From Streptomyces sp. NBC_00568 (GTDB lineage Bacteria > Actinomycetota > Actinomycetes > Streptomycetales > Streptomycetaceae), in the NCBI RefSeq assembly GCF_026341855.1, contig NZ_JAPENW010000001.1, forward strand, positions 1,302,001 to 1,366,000: 64,000 nt of DNA, written 5' to 3'. The notes under the pieces were generated by a model. The model was not told where the DNA came from, made no database searches, and saw only the letters and a list, made by a program, of their open reading frames with translations. A program made the translations under genes and the position numbers. Every line of letters starts with the position of its first letter. Position 1 is the first letter of the stretch. Positions 52,156 to 60,697 of this stretch are shown here, piece by piece.

Positions 52156-53082
52156 TCAGCCACGTGTGATCATGCTTCGCAGGAAGAACACGAGGTTGGC
52201 CGGCTTCTCCGCCAGGCGGCGCATGAAGTAGCCGTACCAGTCGGTGCCGTACGCGGTGTAGACGCGCATGCGGTGGCCCTCGGCGGCGAGCCGCAGGTGC
52301 TCGTCGCTGCGGATGCCGTAGAGCATCTGGAACTCGTACTCGTCCAGTTTGCGCCCGGCCGTGCGGGCGAGCTCCTGCGCGATGGAGATGAGGCGCGGGT
52401 CGTGGGACCCGATCATCGGGTACCCCTCGCCCTCCATCAGGATCTTCAGGATGCGGACGTACGCCTTGTCGGTCTCGGCCTTCTGCTGGTACGCGACCTC
52501 GGCGGGCTCCTTGTAGGCGCCCTTCACCAGACGGACGCGGCTGCCGCTCCCGGCGAGGCGGCGGGCGTCGGCCTCGGTGCGGAACAGGTAGGCCTGGATC
52601 ACACAGCCGGTCTGCGGGAAGTCCTTCCGCAGCTCCTCGTGGATGGCGAACATCGAGTCGAGGGTGGTGTGGTCCTCGGCGTCCAGCGTGACCGTGGTGC
52701 CGATGGCGGCGGCGGCCTCGACGACCGGGCGGACGTTGGCGAGGGCCAGCTCGTGACCGCCCTCCAGCGCCTGTCCGAACATCGACAGCTTGATCGACAT
52801 CTCGGCCTTGGTGCCGAGGCCGAGCTCCTGGAGACGGCCGATCAGCTCCAGGTACGCGTCACGGGCGGCGTACGACTGCTCGGGGGTCGTGATGTCCTCG
52901 CCGACGACGTCCATCGTGACTTCCAGGCCCTTGCCCGTGAGGTCCTTGATGATCGGGACGACCTGGTCGACGGTCTCACCGGGGATGAACCGGTCGACGA
53001 CCGGCTTGGTCACCGGGGCTGCCGAGATCAGACGGCGCATCTTGTCGCTGCGCGAGGCGGCGAGAATCACGGGACCCAGCAC
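52156..53082 (-). CDS. Proline dehydrogenase
   Basis: 308-aa FAD-dependent proline dehydrogenase (monofunctional; in E. coli this and PruA are fused as PutA). TIM-barrel signatures: VTLDAEDHTTLDSMFAIHEEL, VRLVKGAYKEPAEVAYQ, IGSHDPRLI, FQMLYGIRSD. The GTG at 53082 is chosen for the strong ribosome site GGAGG 6 bases upstream (MLGPVILAASRSDKMRR); the frame is open to 53199. It is first of the proline operon and divergent from a PucR-type regulator. Confidence 0.93.
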   Translation of the reverse strand: MLGPVILAASRSDKMRRLISAAPVTKPVVDRFIPGETVDQVVPIIKDLTGKGLEVTMDVVGEDITTPEQSYAARDAYLELIGRLQELGLGTKAEMSIKLSMFGQALEGGHELALANVRPVVEAAAAIGTTVTLDAEDHTTLDSMFAIHEELRKDFPQTGCVIQAYLFRTEADARRLAGSGSRVRLVKGAYKEPAEVAYQQKAETDKAYVRILKILMEGEGYPMIGSHDPRLISIAQELARTAGRKLDEYEFQMLYGIRSDEHLRLAAEGHRMRVYTAYGTDWYGYFMRRLAEKPANLVFFLRSMITRG

Positions 53083-53246
53083 GGGGCACCTCCACAACGA
53101 AGCCAGTAGGAGGCCGAATCCCGACGATTCGGGTACGGCACGGAGAACCACCGTGAAACCTAAGGATCTCTCCGATCCTCGGCCATCGACAGCTGTCACG
53201 CATCCGTGCCCCGGATCTCAGACATATGTATGAAGGGCTCGCGGAA

Positions 53247-54623
53247 ATGCGCGAGAATGCCCGGGTGAGCGGTGAATACAGAGGCGACTACCAAGAGCTG
53301 GTCGACGAGATCTCGGCGCTCCTCGGCGTCCCCGCGACGCTGGAGAACCGTGATTTCGAGCTGATCGCCTTCGGCGCGTACGACAGCGAGGGCGACCTCG
53401 ATCCCTCCGCCCTCGACCCCGTGCGCACCCGCTCGATCCTCACCCGCCGCTCCACCACGGCGGTCCGCACCTGGTTCGAGGGCTTCGGCATCACCCGCGC
53501 CACCGGGCCCGTCCGTATCCCGCCGACCCCGGAAGCCGGCGTCTACCGAGGGCGGATCTGTCTCCCGGTGCGCCATCGGGGCATCGTCCTCGGCTATGTC
53601 TGGCTGCTGGACGACGACCCGGGTCCCACGGACGCCCAGCTGACCGCCGCCATGCAGGTGGCCTCCCGCATCGGCGCCCTGCTCGCGGACGAGGCCCAGG
53701 CCGGTGCGGATCTCACCCGCGAGCTGCGCGCCGTCCTGACCGCCGAGCGCGGCTGGCAGCGCGACATGGCGGTGGCCGAGCTGCGCACGGCACTCGGCCC
53801 GCGCGGCGACGGCCTGCACACGGTGGTGTGCGTGGCGCCGTGGCCCTCGGCCGACCCGGACGACTCCCCTTCCGCCCGTACGGTGCCGGGGGCGACCGCG
53901 CTGTGCACCATCCCGTGGGGCGCCACCGGCCAGAGCCTCGCCCTGCTGGTCCGGCTGCGTTCGCCGGACGTACTGACGCCCGCGCTGACGGCGGCCACCC
54001 GGTTTGTACGGGAGGCGGCGGGAGTCCGCGGCGAGGCCGGGGCCACCGGGTCCGGCCGTCCGGGCGGTCCAGCGGGACCGGCCCGGAGAGGCGGCGCTTC
54101 GGCGTCCGCGTCCCCCGGCGGCGCAGGTGCCTCAGGCATCTCCGGAGCCTCTGGCGGGACGGTGGCTGCCGCTTCCTCCCACGGCGCCCCGGGAGCCGCC
54201 TCCCCCGGCGGGACGGCGGCAGCCGGGATCGCCGGGGCCCGGGTGGGGCTCGGGGAACTGGGGGCCGCCTGGCACGAGGCGGCCGCCGCCGCGCGTGCGG
54301 TGCTGGCCGAACCCCGGCTCGGCCCGGTCGCCGAGTGGGGGGCCATCGGCCCCTTCCGGCTGCTCACAGCGCTCCCTCGGGAGGTCGCCCACGACCCTGT
54401 CGTACGCGACCTGTTGGCACCGGCACACCGCGAACTCGCGCGCACCGCCGAGGTGTTCCTCGACCGGGCGGGCCAGGCCGGCCGCACGGCGGCCGAGTTG
54501 GGCATCCACCGACAGACGCTCTATTACCGCCTGTCCCGCGTGGAACAGCTCACCGGCCTCGACCTGGACGACGGCGAGGACCGGCTCCTGCTTCACATGG
54601 CGCTGAAGGGGGCGCGGCTCTAG
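53247..54623 (+). CDS. PucR-type regulator of proline catabolism (putative)
   Basis: 458-aa PucR/CdaR-family regulator, divergent from proline dehydrogenase and thus probably its proline-responsive activator. An N-terminal sensor region (about 1-170; [19 protein letters not shown]), a middle domain, and the C-terminal PucR helix-turn-helix ([39 protein letters not shown]). A Gly/Ala/Ser-rich segment of about 70 residues (DNA about 54040-54245) splits the middle domain and is not a family feature. ATG 53247 has GAAGGG 9 bases upstream; ATG 53226 and GTG 53265 are alternatives. A 17-bp duplication spans the stop. Confidence 0.85.
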   Translation: MRENARVSGEYRGDYQELVDEISALLGVPATLENRDFELIAFGAYDSEGDLDPSALDPVRTRSILTRRSTTAVRTWFEGFGITRATGPVRIPPTPEAGVYRGRICLPVRHRGIVLGYVWLLDDDPGPTDAQLTAAMQVASRIGALLADEAQAGADLTRELRAVLTAERGWQRDMAVAELRTALGPRGDGLHTVVCVAPWPSADPDDSPSARTVPGATALCTIPWGATGQSLALLVRLRSPDVLTPALTAATRFVREAAGVRGEAGATGSGRPGGPAGPARRGGASASASPGGAGASGISGASGGTVAAASSHGAPGAASPGGTAAAGIAGARVGLGELGAAWHEAAAAARAVLAEPRLGPVAEWGAIGPFRLLTALPREVAHDPVVRDLLAPAHRELARTAEVFLDRAGQAGRTAAELGIHRQTLYYRLSRVEQLTGLDLDDGEDRLLLHMALKGARL

Positions 54624-54644
54624 CTCTGGCGCGGCTCTAGCTCT
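54611..54644 (+). repeat. 17-bp tandem duplication across the pucR stop
   Basis: GGCGCGGCTCTAGCTCT occurs at 54611-54627 and again directly at 54628-54644. The first copy contains the stop codon TAG of the regulator gene; the second is downstream. The rest of 54645-54732 has no visible gene. Confidence 0.9.
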
Positions 54645-54732
54645 CGGGGTCCCTCGATCTCCGGACCGGCTCGGGCCCGTCCCCTGCCCCATCCTCAGGA
54701 CCGGCCGGGCAGGCTCGCGTCCGGCGTCGGCC

Positions 54733-56160
54733 TCACGGCCGGCTCGACGGCCTCGCGTCCGGTGTCAGCAGATCGCCGACCGCCGCCACCCCCTCGGCGA
54801 TCGCCCGCTCCCCCACGTCGCCGAAGCCGAGGACCAGTTGGGCCGGCGTCGACGCGTGACCGGAGCGGCAGGAGCTCATGCCGTACAGGCCGACGGAGCG
54901 TTCCCGGGCCGCGGCGACGACGAACCGCTCGTCGGCCGCCGCCGCCAGGTGCAGGACCGCGTGGAACCCGGCGGCCAGTCCGGTGAGCCGGACCTCCGGA
55001 GCGTGCGTGGCGAGCGCGGTGACCAGGGCCGTGCGCCGGGCGGCGTATACGGTGCGCATCCGGCGCAGGTGGCGGTCGTAGCGGCCGGACTCGATCAGCT
55101 TCGCGAGGGCGAGCTGGTCGAGGGTCGGGGAGCCGCGGTCGGTGAACCGCTTGGCCTCCGTGACCGGGACGGCGAGCGCGGGCGGGCAGAGCAGCCAGCC
55201 GATGCGCAGCGCCGGGGCGAGCGACTTGCTGACGGTGCCGATCGAGACCACCCGGTCCGCGGCCAGCCCCTGGAGCGCGCCCACCGGCTCCCGGTCGTAG
55301 CGGAACTCGGCGTCGTAGTCGTCCTCGATGACGTACGCGTCCCGCCGCATCGCCCACTCGATGAGGGCGAGCCGGCGCGCGGGGGCGAGGACGACCCCGG
55401 TGGGCCACTGGTGCGCCGGGGTGACGATGACGGCGCGGGCTGCGGTCGCGTCGAGGGCCCGTACGTCGACGCCGTCCTCGTCGACCGGCACGGGCACGGC
55501 CGTCAGTCCCGCGGCACCGGCGGCGGCCGACGCGGTGGCGGGGCCGCCGGGATCCTCGTACGCCACCACACGCACACCGGCGAGCGCCAGGCTGCGCAGC
55601 GTCAGCCCGAGCCCCTGCGCGTAGCCGGAGCAGACGACGATCCGCTCGGGGTCGGCCGCGGCCGCCCGCACCCGGCGCAGATATCCGGCCAGCACCTCGC
55701 GCAGCACCGAACTCCCGCGCGGGTCGCCGTAGTCCAGATCCGCCGTCGGCATGGCACGGCCCGCCTCGCGCGTCGCCCAGAGCCAGTCGGCGAGCGGGAA
55801 GCTTCCCAAGTCCGGTACGCCGTGCCGGAAGTCCGCGATCAGGCGTGCGGCGGCCGGGTCCGGGGAGACGGGCGCGGGCGGCACATGGGCTCCCGCCGCG
55901 ACCCGCGTGGCGGAACCGACACGGGTCACCAGGTAGCCCTCCGCCTGGAGTTGGGCGTAGCAGTCCTGGACGAGGCCGCGCGACAGACCGAGCCCGCGGG
56001 CGAGTTCACGGGAGGACGGAAGACGTTCACCGGCGCCGAGGCGGCCGGTGCGGATCGCTTCGCGCACCTGCCGCTCCAGCTGGGCGCGCAGCTGCTCGCC
56101 GCTGTCCCGGTCGACGGACAGCAGCAGCTCGGGCGACAGACCGGCCCACTGCGGAGGCAT
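54733..56160 (-). CDS. MocR-type GntR/aminotransferase regulator
   Basis: 475-aa fusion of a GntR winged helix (about 10-90; LRAQLERQVREAIRTGRLGAGERLPSSRELA) and a PLP-dependent aminotransferase-like domain (about 105-465), the MocR/PdxR architecture. PLP Lys lies in IGTVSKSLAPALRIGWL; other fold I residues are IEDDYDAEFRYDREP and PAHQWPTGVV. Such proteins usually activate or repress neighbouring genes in response to PLP or amino compounds. Divergent from an MFS transporter with 47 bases between; a dyad ACCG..CGGT near 56174-56187 may be its operator. Confidence 0.9.
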   Translation of the reverse strand: MPPQWAGLSPELLLSVDRDSGEQLRAQLERQVREAIRTGRLGAGERLPSSRELARGLGLSRGLVQDCYAQLQAEGYLVTRVGSATRVAAGAHVPPAPVSPDPAAARLIADFRHGVPDLGSFPLADWLWATREAGRAMPTADLDYGDPRGSSVLREVLAGYLRRVRAAAADPERIVVCSGYAQGLGLTLRSLALAGVRVVAYEDPGGPATASAAAGAAGLTAVPVPVDEDGVDVRALDATAARAVIVTPAHQWPTGVVLAPARRLALIEWAMRRDAYVIEDDYDAEFRYDREPVGALQGLAADRVVSIGTVSKSLAPALRIGWLLCPPALAVPVTEAKRFTDRGSPTLDQLALAKLIESGRYDRHLRRMRTVYAARRTALVTALATHAPEVRLTGLAAGFHAVLHLAAAADERFVVAAARERSVGLYGMSSCRSGHASTPAQLVLGFGDVGERAIAEGVAAVGDLLTPDARPSSRP

Positions 56161-56207
56161 GAAATTGGAGCTTACCGACGGTCCGGTCGAAATCTAACGT
56201 CGTTCCC

Positions 56208-57746
56208 ATGACGACTCCCCCGACGCCGCAGACGCCGCAGACGCCCCGGACAACTCCGACGACTCCGACGACTCCGAGCCCGACTGCGGGTCCGGCTGCG
56301 GGTGGGGCTCCGGGTCGGGGTCCGACTGAAGGTCCGGCTGCGGGAGGGGCTGCGCGTGGGACTGCGGGTCCGGCTCCCAGCCCGGCTGCGCGTGGGACTG
56401 CGGGTCCGGCTGCGGGTCCGGCTCCCAGCCCGGCTGCGGGTGGGACTGTGGGTGGGGCCGAGACGCCCTCACCGGCCCCGGCGCCCGCGCCCGCGCCGAC
56501 CACTTCTGCCGCTCCTGCCACGCCCGCCATGCCCGCCATGCCCGGTCCGCCGGATCAGGTTTGCGTTCCGACGGCTCCGACGGCGGCGACTGCTCCGGCC
56601 TCCGGGTCCGCCGCCCGGCCGCCGCTGCTCACCCGGCCCCTGATGCTCCGCTTCGTGAGCATGATCGGCGCCTCGGTGAGCTTCTTCCTGCTGCTCTCGG
56701 TCGTCCCCGCCTACGCCACGGCGTCGGGCGCGGGCCCGGCCACCGGCGCCCTGATGCTGTCCACGGTCCTCGGCGAACTCGCCGCTCCCCGCTTCGTAGC
56801 GCGCTACGGATACCGCGTGGCACTGATCGCCGGCCTCTCCCTGCTCGGCGCACCCGCCCTCGTCCTCACCGTCTCGCACTCGCTGGCGTGGATCGTGCTG
56901 ATCTGCCTGGTCCGCGGCCTCGGTTTCGCGCTCACGCTGGTGGCGGGCGGCGCGCTCACCGCATCGCTGATCCCGGCCGAACGGCGGGGTGAGGGTCTGG
57001 CGCTGGTGGGCGTGGTCTCCGGCGTACCGTCGCTGATCGCCCTGCCCCTGGGCGTGTGGCTGGCCGCGCACGTGGGCTGCACCCCGGTCGCCGTCGCCGC
57101 GGGCGTGGCCGCGCTGGCCGCCGTCGCGTCGGTGCCGGGTCTGCCCGACCGGGAGGCGACGTCGGAGAAGCCGGTGGGGATGGTGGCCGCCCTGCGGACC
57201 GGCGCCCTGGCCCGGCCCGCGATCGTCTTCGCGACCACCGCCCTGGCGACCGGGATCATCGTCACCTTCCTGCCGCTGGCGGTCCCCGCCGCCGCGTCCG
57301 GAGTCGTCGCGGTGGCCCTCTTCACGCAGCCCGCCGCGTCGACCGCGGCCCGTTGGGCGGCGGGCCGGTACGGCGACCGGCACGGACCGGCGCGGCTCGT
57401 GCTGCCGAGCCTGCTCCTGTCGGCCGGCGGCATGCTGATCACCGCGTTCACCGGGAGCCCGGTCGCCGTCGTGGCCGGGGTGGCCGTCTTCGGCGTCGGC
57501 TTCGGCATCGCCCAGAACGCGACCCTGACCCTGATGTACGCACGGGTCCCGGCCTCCGGCTACGGCACGGTCAGCGCGCTGTGGAATCTGGCGTACGACG
57601 GTGGCATGGGCGTCGGCGCGGTCGGCTTCGGCACCCTGGCCGGACCGGCGGGCTACGCGGCCGCCTTCGCCATCACGGGCGCGTTGATGCTGGTGGCGCT
57701 GGTCCCGGCCGTCCGCGACCTGCGCACCCCCGCGCCCAAGGGGTGA
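56208..57746 (+). CDS. MFS transporter with low-complexity N-terminal extension
   Basis: 512-aa MFS exporter; twelve hydrophobic segments from about residue 140 to the end, with SMIGASVSFFLLLSVVPAYATASG and IAGLSLLGAPALVLTVSHSLAWIVLICLVRG. The first about 130 residues are a Pro/Ala/Gly/Thr repeat tract (PAAGGA, PSPAA and PAPAPA repeats) encoded by tandem GGCTGCGGGTCC-like units at 56290-56460; it is probably disordered and cytoplasmic. If the annotated start is too far upstream, the true start could be near 56529 (MPAMPGPPDQ). Divergent from the MocR gene. Substrate unknown. Confidence 0.85.
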   Translation: MTTPPTPQTPQTPRTTPTTPTTPSPTAGPAAGGAPGRGPTEGPAAGGAARGTAGPAPSPAARGTAGPAAGPAPSPAAGGTVGGAETPSPAPAPAPAPTTSAAPATPAMPAMPGPPDQVCVPTAPTAATAPASGSAARPPLLTRPLMLRFVSMIGASVSFFLLLSVVPAYATASGAGPATGALMLSTVLGELAAPRFVARYGYRVALIAGLSLLGAPALVLTVSHSLAWIVLICLVRGLGFALTLVAGGALTASLIPAERRGEGLALVGVVSGVPSLIALPLGVWLAAHVGCTPVAVAAGVAALAAVASVPGLPDREATSEKPVGMVAALRTGALARPAIVFATTALATGIIVTFLPLAVPAAASGVVAVALFTQPAASTAARWAAGRYGDRHGPARLVLPSLLLSAGGMLITAFTGSPVAVVAGVAVFGVGFGIAQNATLTLMYARVPASGYGTVSALWNLAYDGGMGVGAVGFGTLAGPAGYAAAFAITGALMLVALVPAVRDLRTPAPKG

Positions 57747-58060
57747 CCGGCCGGTCCGCCGGGCGAACAACGATCGGGCCCACGACCACGGAGTGGCGGG
57801 CGACCACCGAGTGGCGCGCGGCCGGCGGACGGGCGTCCCGCGGTCGAGCGGACGGCTCACGGCTCACGGCTCACGGCTCACGGCTCACGGTCCCGCTCAC
57901 GGCTCACGGCTCACGGCTCACGGCTCGGGCTGACGGCTCACGGACGAACGGCGGCCGGACGAGCAGCGGCGGCCGGACGGAAGACCACCGAGCGGAGGCC
58001 CCCCACGCCGGACGGAGGCCCGCCACGTCGGGCGGAGGCGCGCCGCGCGGCCGGCCGGGC
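57747..58060. repeat. Repeat-rich intergenic region with 7-bp GGCTCAC array
   Basis: No gene. Between 57854 and 57945, GGCTCAC is tandemly repeated at least eight times, with two interruptions (TCCCGCTCAC and GGGCTGAC). It is followed by degenerate GGCGGCCGGAC/GGAGGCC repeats to 58060. It separates the MFS gene (stop 57746) from the TetR gene (stop 58061), which converge. Confidence 0.85.
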
Positions 58061-58645
58061 TCACTTCGCCTCGCGCGCCCCGTCGATCACGCGGCGCAGC
58101 CCGTCGGTGAGTTCGTCCGCCGTGGACGCGCTCGCCGGGTCGAAGAGCCACTGCACCATCAGGCCGTTGAGCAGCGCCTGATAGAAGCCGCCGAGCGACT
58201 TCACCGTCGCGTCGTCGAGCGTCTCCTCGTCCTGCCCGGTGAACATCGCGACCAGCCCGGACCGTCCCTCGATCTGGGCCTTCGCCATCAGATCCCGCAG
58301 CTCCGGCACCCGGTCCCCCTGCGTCGCGATCTCCATGCTGGCCGCCCACAGGGGCCGGAAGTCCTCGAAGGACTCCAGCATCCGCGCCCACACGCTGTGG
58401 AAGCGCTCCACGGAGCCCCCGGGCTCGACCTCGCGCGCCGACGCCGGGGCGAACTTCTCGCCCCACTCCTGGATCAGCTCCACGAAGGCCTGCGTGAGCA
58501 GCGCGTCCTTCGACCCGTAGTGGTAGCCGATGGACGCCAGATTCGTCCCCGACTCCTTGACGATGTCGCGCGCCGTGGTGCGCACGAAGCCCTTCTCCAG
58601 CAGGCAGCGCTTGGCGCCTTCGAGCAGATCCTCACGGTGTCCCAT
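58061..58645 (-). CDS. TetR-family repressor of adjacent MFS exporter
   Basis: 194-aa TetR regulator. Helix-turn-helix about 5-50 (LEGAKRCLLEKGFVRTTARDIVKESGTNLASIGYHYGSKDALL); ligand domain about 60-190, ending LTDGLRRVIDGAREAK. ATG at 58645, divergent from the 14-TM exporter at 58756; the perfect long palindrome at 58701-58739 between them is a likely binding site for both promoters. Confidence 0.92.
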   Translation of the reverse strand: MGHREDLLEGAKRCLLEKGFVRTTARDIVKESGTNLASIGYHYGSKDALLTQAFVELIQEWGEKFAPASAREVEPGGSVERFHSVWARMLESFEDFRPLWAASMEIATQGDRVPELRDLMAKAQIEGRSGLVAMFTGQDEETLDDATVKSLGGFYQALLNGLMVQWLFDPASASTADELTDGLRRVIDGAREAK

Positions 58646-58700
58646 GCCGGCCAGCGTACCCGGAATTCAGACAACCGTCCCATACGAACGTCAAGGACGG

Positions 58701-58739
58701 ACGTATTAAACGCCCGTACTAGACAAGCGTTTAATACGT
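58701..58739. promoter_or_regulatory. Long perfect operator palindrome (TetR/MFS)
   Basis: Perfect 12-bp arms ACGTATTAAACG (58701-58712) and CGTTTAATACGT (58728-58739), 15-base spacer containing TACTAGACA. It is AT-rich against a GC-rich background, lies exactly in the 110-base divergent region, and is the strongest operator candidate in the window. The arm length would suit two TetR dimers or one wide dimer. Confidence 0.8.
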
Positions 58740-58755
58740 GCGTACAGTCCCTGCC

Positions 58756-60324
58756 ATGACGAACCCGACGAGCACGACACCCTCCTCCGGCGCCTCCGGC
58801 GCCCTGGCCGGCCGCCGTGAATGGACCGCCCTCGGCGTGCTGATGCTTCCGCTGCTGCTGGTCTCGATGGACGTCTCGGTCCTCTACTTCGCGATCCCCT
58901 CGATCAGCGCGGACCTGGAGCCGAGCGGGACCCAGCAGCTGTGGATCTTCGACATCTACGCGTTCGTGCTCGCAGGTCTGCTGATGACGATGGGGTCGCT
59001 CGGTGACCGCATCGGGCGCCGCAAGCTGCTCCTGTTCGGCGCCGCCGCCTTCGGCACCGCCTCGGTGCTGGCCGCCTACGCGAACAGTGCCGAGATGCTG
59101 ATCGCGGCCCGCGCGGTCCTCGGCATCGGCGGCGCGACCCTGATGCCGTCGACGATGGCGATCATCCGCACGATGTTCACCGACCCCGGCCAGCGTGCGA
59201 AGGCCATCGGCATGTGGTCCGGCGTCATGACCGGTGGTATCGCGCTCGGTTCGGTGATGAGCGGTGTCCTGGTCCAGTACTTCTGGTGGGGCTCGGTCTT
59301 CCTCGTCAACCTGCCCGCGATGGTGCTGCTGCTGGTCCTCGGCCCGATCCTGCTCCCCGAGTCCAGGAACCCGGAGCCCGGCCGCTTCGACCTGCTCAGC
59401 GTGCCGCTGTCCATGGCCGCCGTGCTGCCCGTGATCTACGGCATCAAGGAGATCCCGTCCGAGGGCTGGAAGACCGAGTACGTCGTCTCGGTCCTCGTCG
59501 GCCTGGTCTTCGCCGCCCTGTTCGTGCACCGTCAGCGCACCGCGAAGTCCCCGCTGATCTCCCCCGCCCTGTTCCGCGGCCGCGGCTTCGCGCCCGCCGT
59601 GGTGCTCAACCTGATCGCCTCGTTCGGCATGCTGGGGTCGGCGTACTTCACCACCCAGTACCTCCAGTCGGTGCTCGGCAAGAGCTCCATGGAGGCCGCC
59701 CTGTGGGCCCTGCTCCCCACGGTCCTGGTCGGAGTGGCCGCGCCGGTCTCCGCGCAGCTCGTGCAGAAGGGCGTGGACCGCGCCCATGTCGTCTCCGGCG
59801 GCTTCGTGACCGCCGCCTGCGGTTACGGCCTGCTGGCCCTCGCCGGCACCGACTCCCTGTGGCTCGTACTGGCCGGCGCGGGCGTCCTCGCCGCCGGAAT
59901 CGTCACCGTGATGTCGCAGATGATGGACCTGGCACTCGGCACCGTCCCCGTCGGCAACGCGGGCTCGGCCTCCTCCCTGCTGGAGACCGGTGCAGAGTTC
60001 GGCGGCGCCCTCGGCATGGCCGTCCTGGGCTCCATCGGTACGGCGGTCTACCGCCAGGACATCCCGGCCGGTGTCCCCACCGCGGCCCACGAGACGCTGG
60101 GCGGCGCGCTCGCCGTGGCCGGACAGCTGCCGGGCGACGCGGGTCAGGCCCTGGCGCGGGCCGCACGGGAGGCATTCACCAACGGCATGCAGGCGGCGGC
60201 GGTCGCGGGCCTGGTCCTCCTGCTGGGCGCCGCGGCGCTCGCCACCGCCACCCTGCGCAAGGTGCCGGTGCGCGAGACCGAGGGGGCACCGGAAGCGGTG
60301 GCCCCCGAGCAGGCGACGGCCTGA
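58756..60324 (+). CDS. MFS multidrug exporter (DHA2, 14-TM)
   Basis: 522-aa DHA2-type exporter: motif D1 LVSMDVSVLYFAIPSISADL (about 32-51), motif A GSLGDRIGRRKLL (about 82-95), motif C-like MWSGVMTGGIALGSVMSGVL. Fourteen helices are predicted. It resembles SmvA/LfrA-type multidrug pumps. ATG at 58756 (MTNPTSTTPSSG); the frame is open to 58738. Divergent from its presumed TetR repressor. A hairpin follows the stop at 60367. Confidence 0.9.
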   Translation: MTNPTSTTPSSGASGALAGRREWTALGVLMLPLLLVSMDVSVLYFAIPSISADLEPSGTQQLWIFDIYAFVLAGLLMTMGSLGDRIGRRKLLLFGAAAFGTASVLAAYANSAEMLIAARAVLGIGGATLMPSTMAIIRTMFTDPGQRAKAIGMWSGVMTGGIALGSVMSGVLVQYFWWGSVFLVNLPAMVLLLVLGPILLPESRNPEPGRFDLLSVPLSMAAVLPVIYGIKEIPSEGWKTEYVVSVLVGLVFAALFVHRQRTAKSPLISPALFRGRGFAPAVVLNLIASFGMLGSAYFTTQYLQSVLGKSSMEAALWALLPTVLVGVAAPVSAQLVQKGVDRAHVVSGGFVTAACGYGLLALAGTDSLWLVLAGAGVLAAGIVTVMSQMMDLALGTVPVGNAGSASSLLETGAEFGGALGMAVLGSIGTAVYRQDIPAGVPTAAHETLGGALAVAGQLPGDAGQALARAAREAFTNGMQAAAVAGLVLLLGAAALATATLRKVPVRETEGAPEAVAPEQATA

Positions 60325-60366
60325 CACCCACCCGCCGGGCGGCCGACGCCCGAGCCCCCACCCGCC

Positions 60367-60394
60367 GGGCGGGCCGGACGACACCGGCCCGCCC
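60367..60394 (+). terminator. Terminator after the 14-TM exporter
   Basis: Perfect 11-bp arms GGGCGGGCCGG (60367-60377) and 60384-60394, 6-base loop, 42 bases beyond the stop. The left flank holds a direct repeat CCCACCCGCCGGGCGG (60330 and 60358 region). Apart from this, 60325-60697 contains no gene that I can support and must hold the promoter for the LAL regulator. Confidence 0.7.
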
Positions 60395-60697
60395 GGCATC
60401 GGCACGCGCCGGAACTCCGGCCGCCAATCTCGGCACGCACGCACGCGGGGAGTACGGGTCCGCATTCCGGCCCGTCGGCCCGGCGGGCCTGGGTTCGCGC
60501 GCGGAGCGGGAGCGTTCCGGTCCGGCCCGCATCGGCGCGTGTGCGGCGCGCGGCACCGCTCGGCGTCCGAGCGTCCGCGCGTCGCTGTGCGTCAGGGTGC
60601 GTCGGGGCGTCGCGGGCGCGGACTTGACCGAGGGGCGAGTGCGGAGCCGGGTCCCCGGGAGGCCGGCGCCGGGGAGTTGTCGGCGGAGCGTGCCAGG

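Noticed and set aside
57056-58759. 567-codon plus-strand frame running through the repeat region and the TetR gene
   Set aside because: It overlaps the MFS gene out of frame, includes the GGCTCAC repeat array and runs antisense to a good TetR gene.
59990-60697. Upstream extension of the LAL regulator into the MFS gene
   Set aside because: The extension is Arg/Pro-rich frame shadow and overlaps the 14-TM exporter; the family's N-terminus begins at 60698 or 60707.
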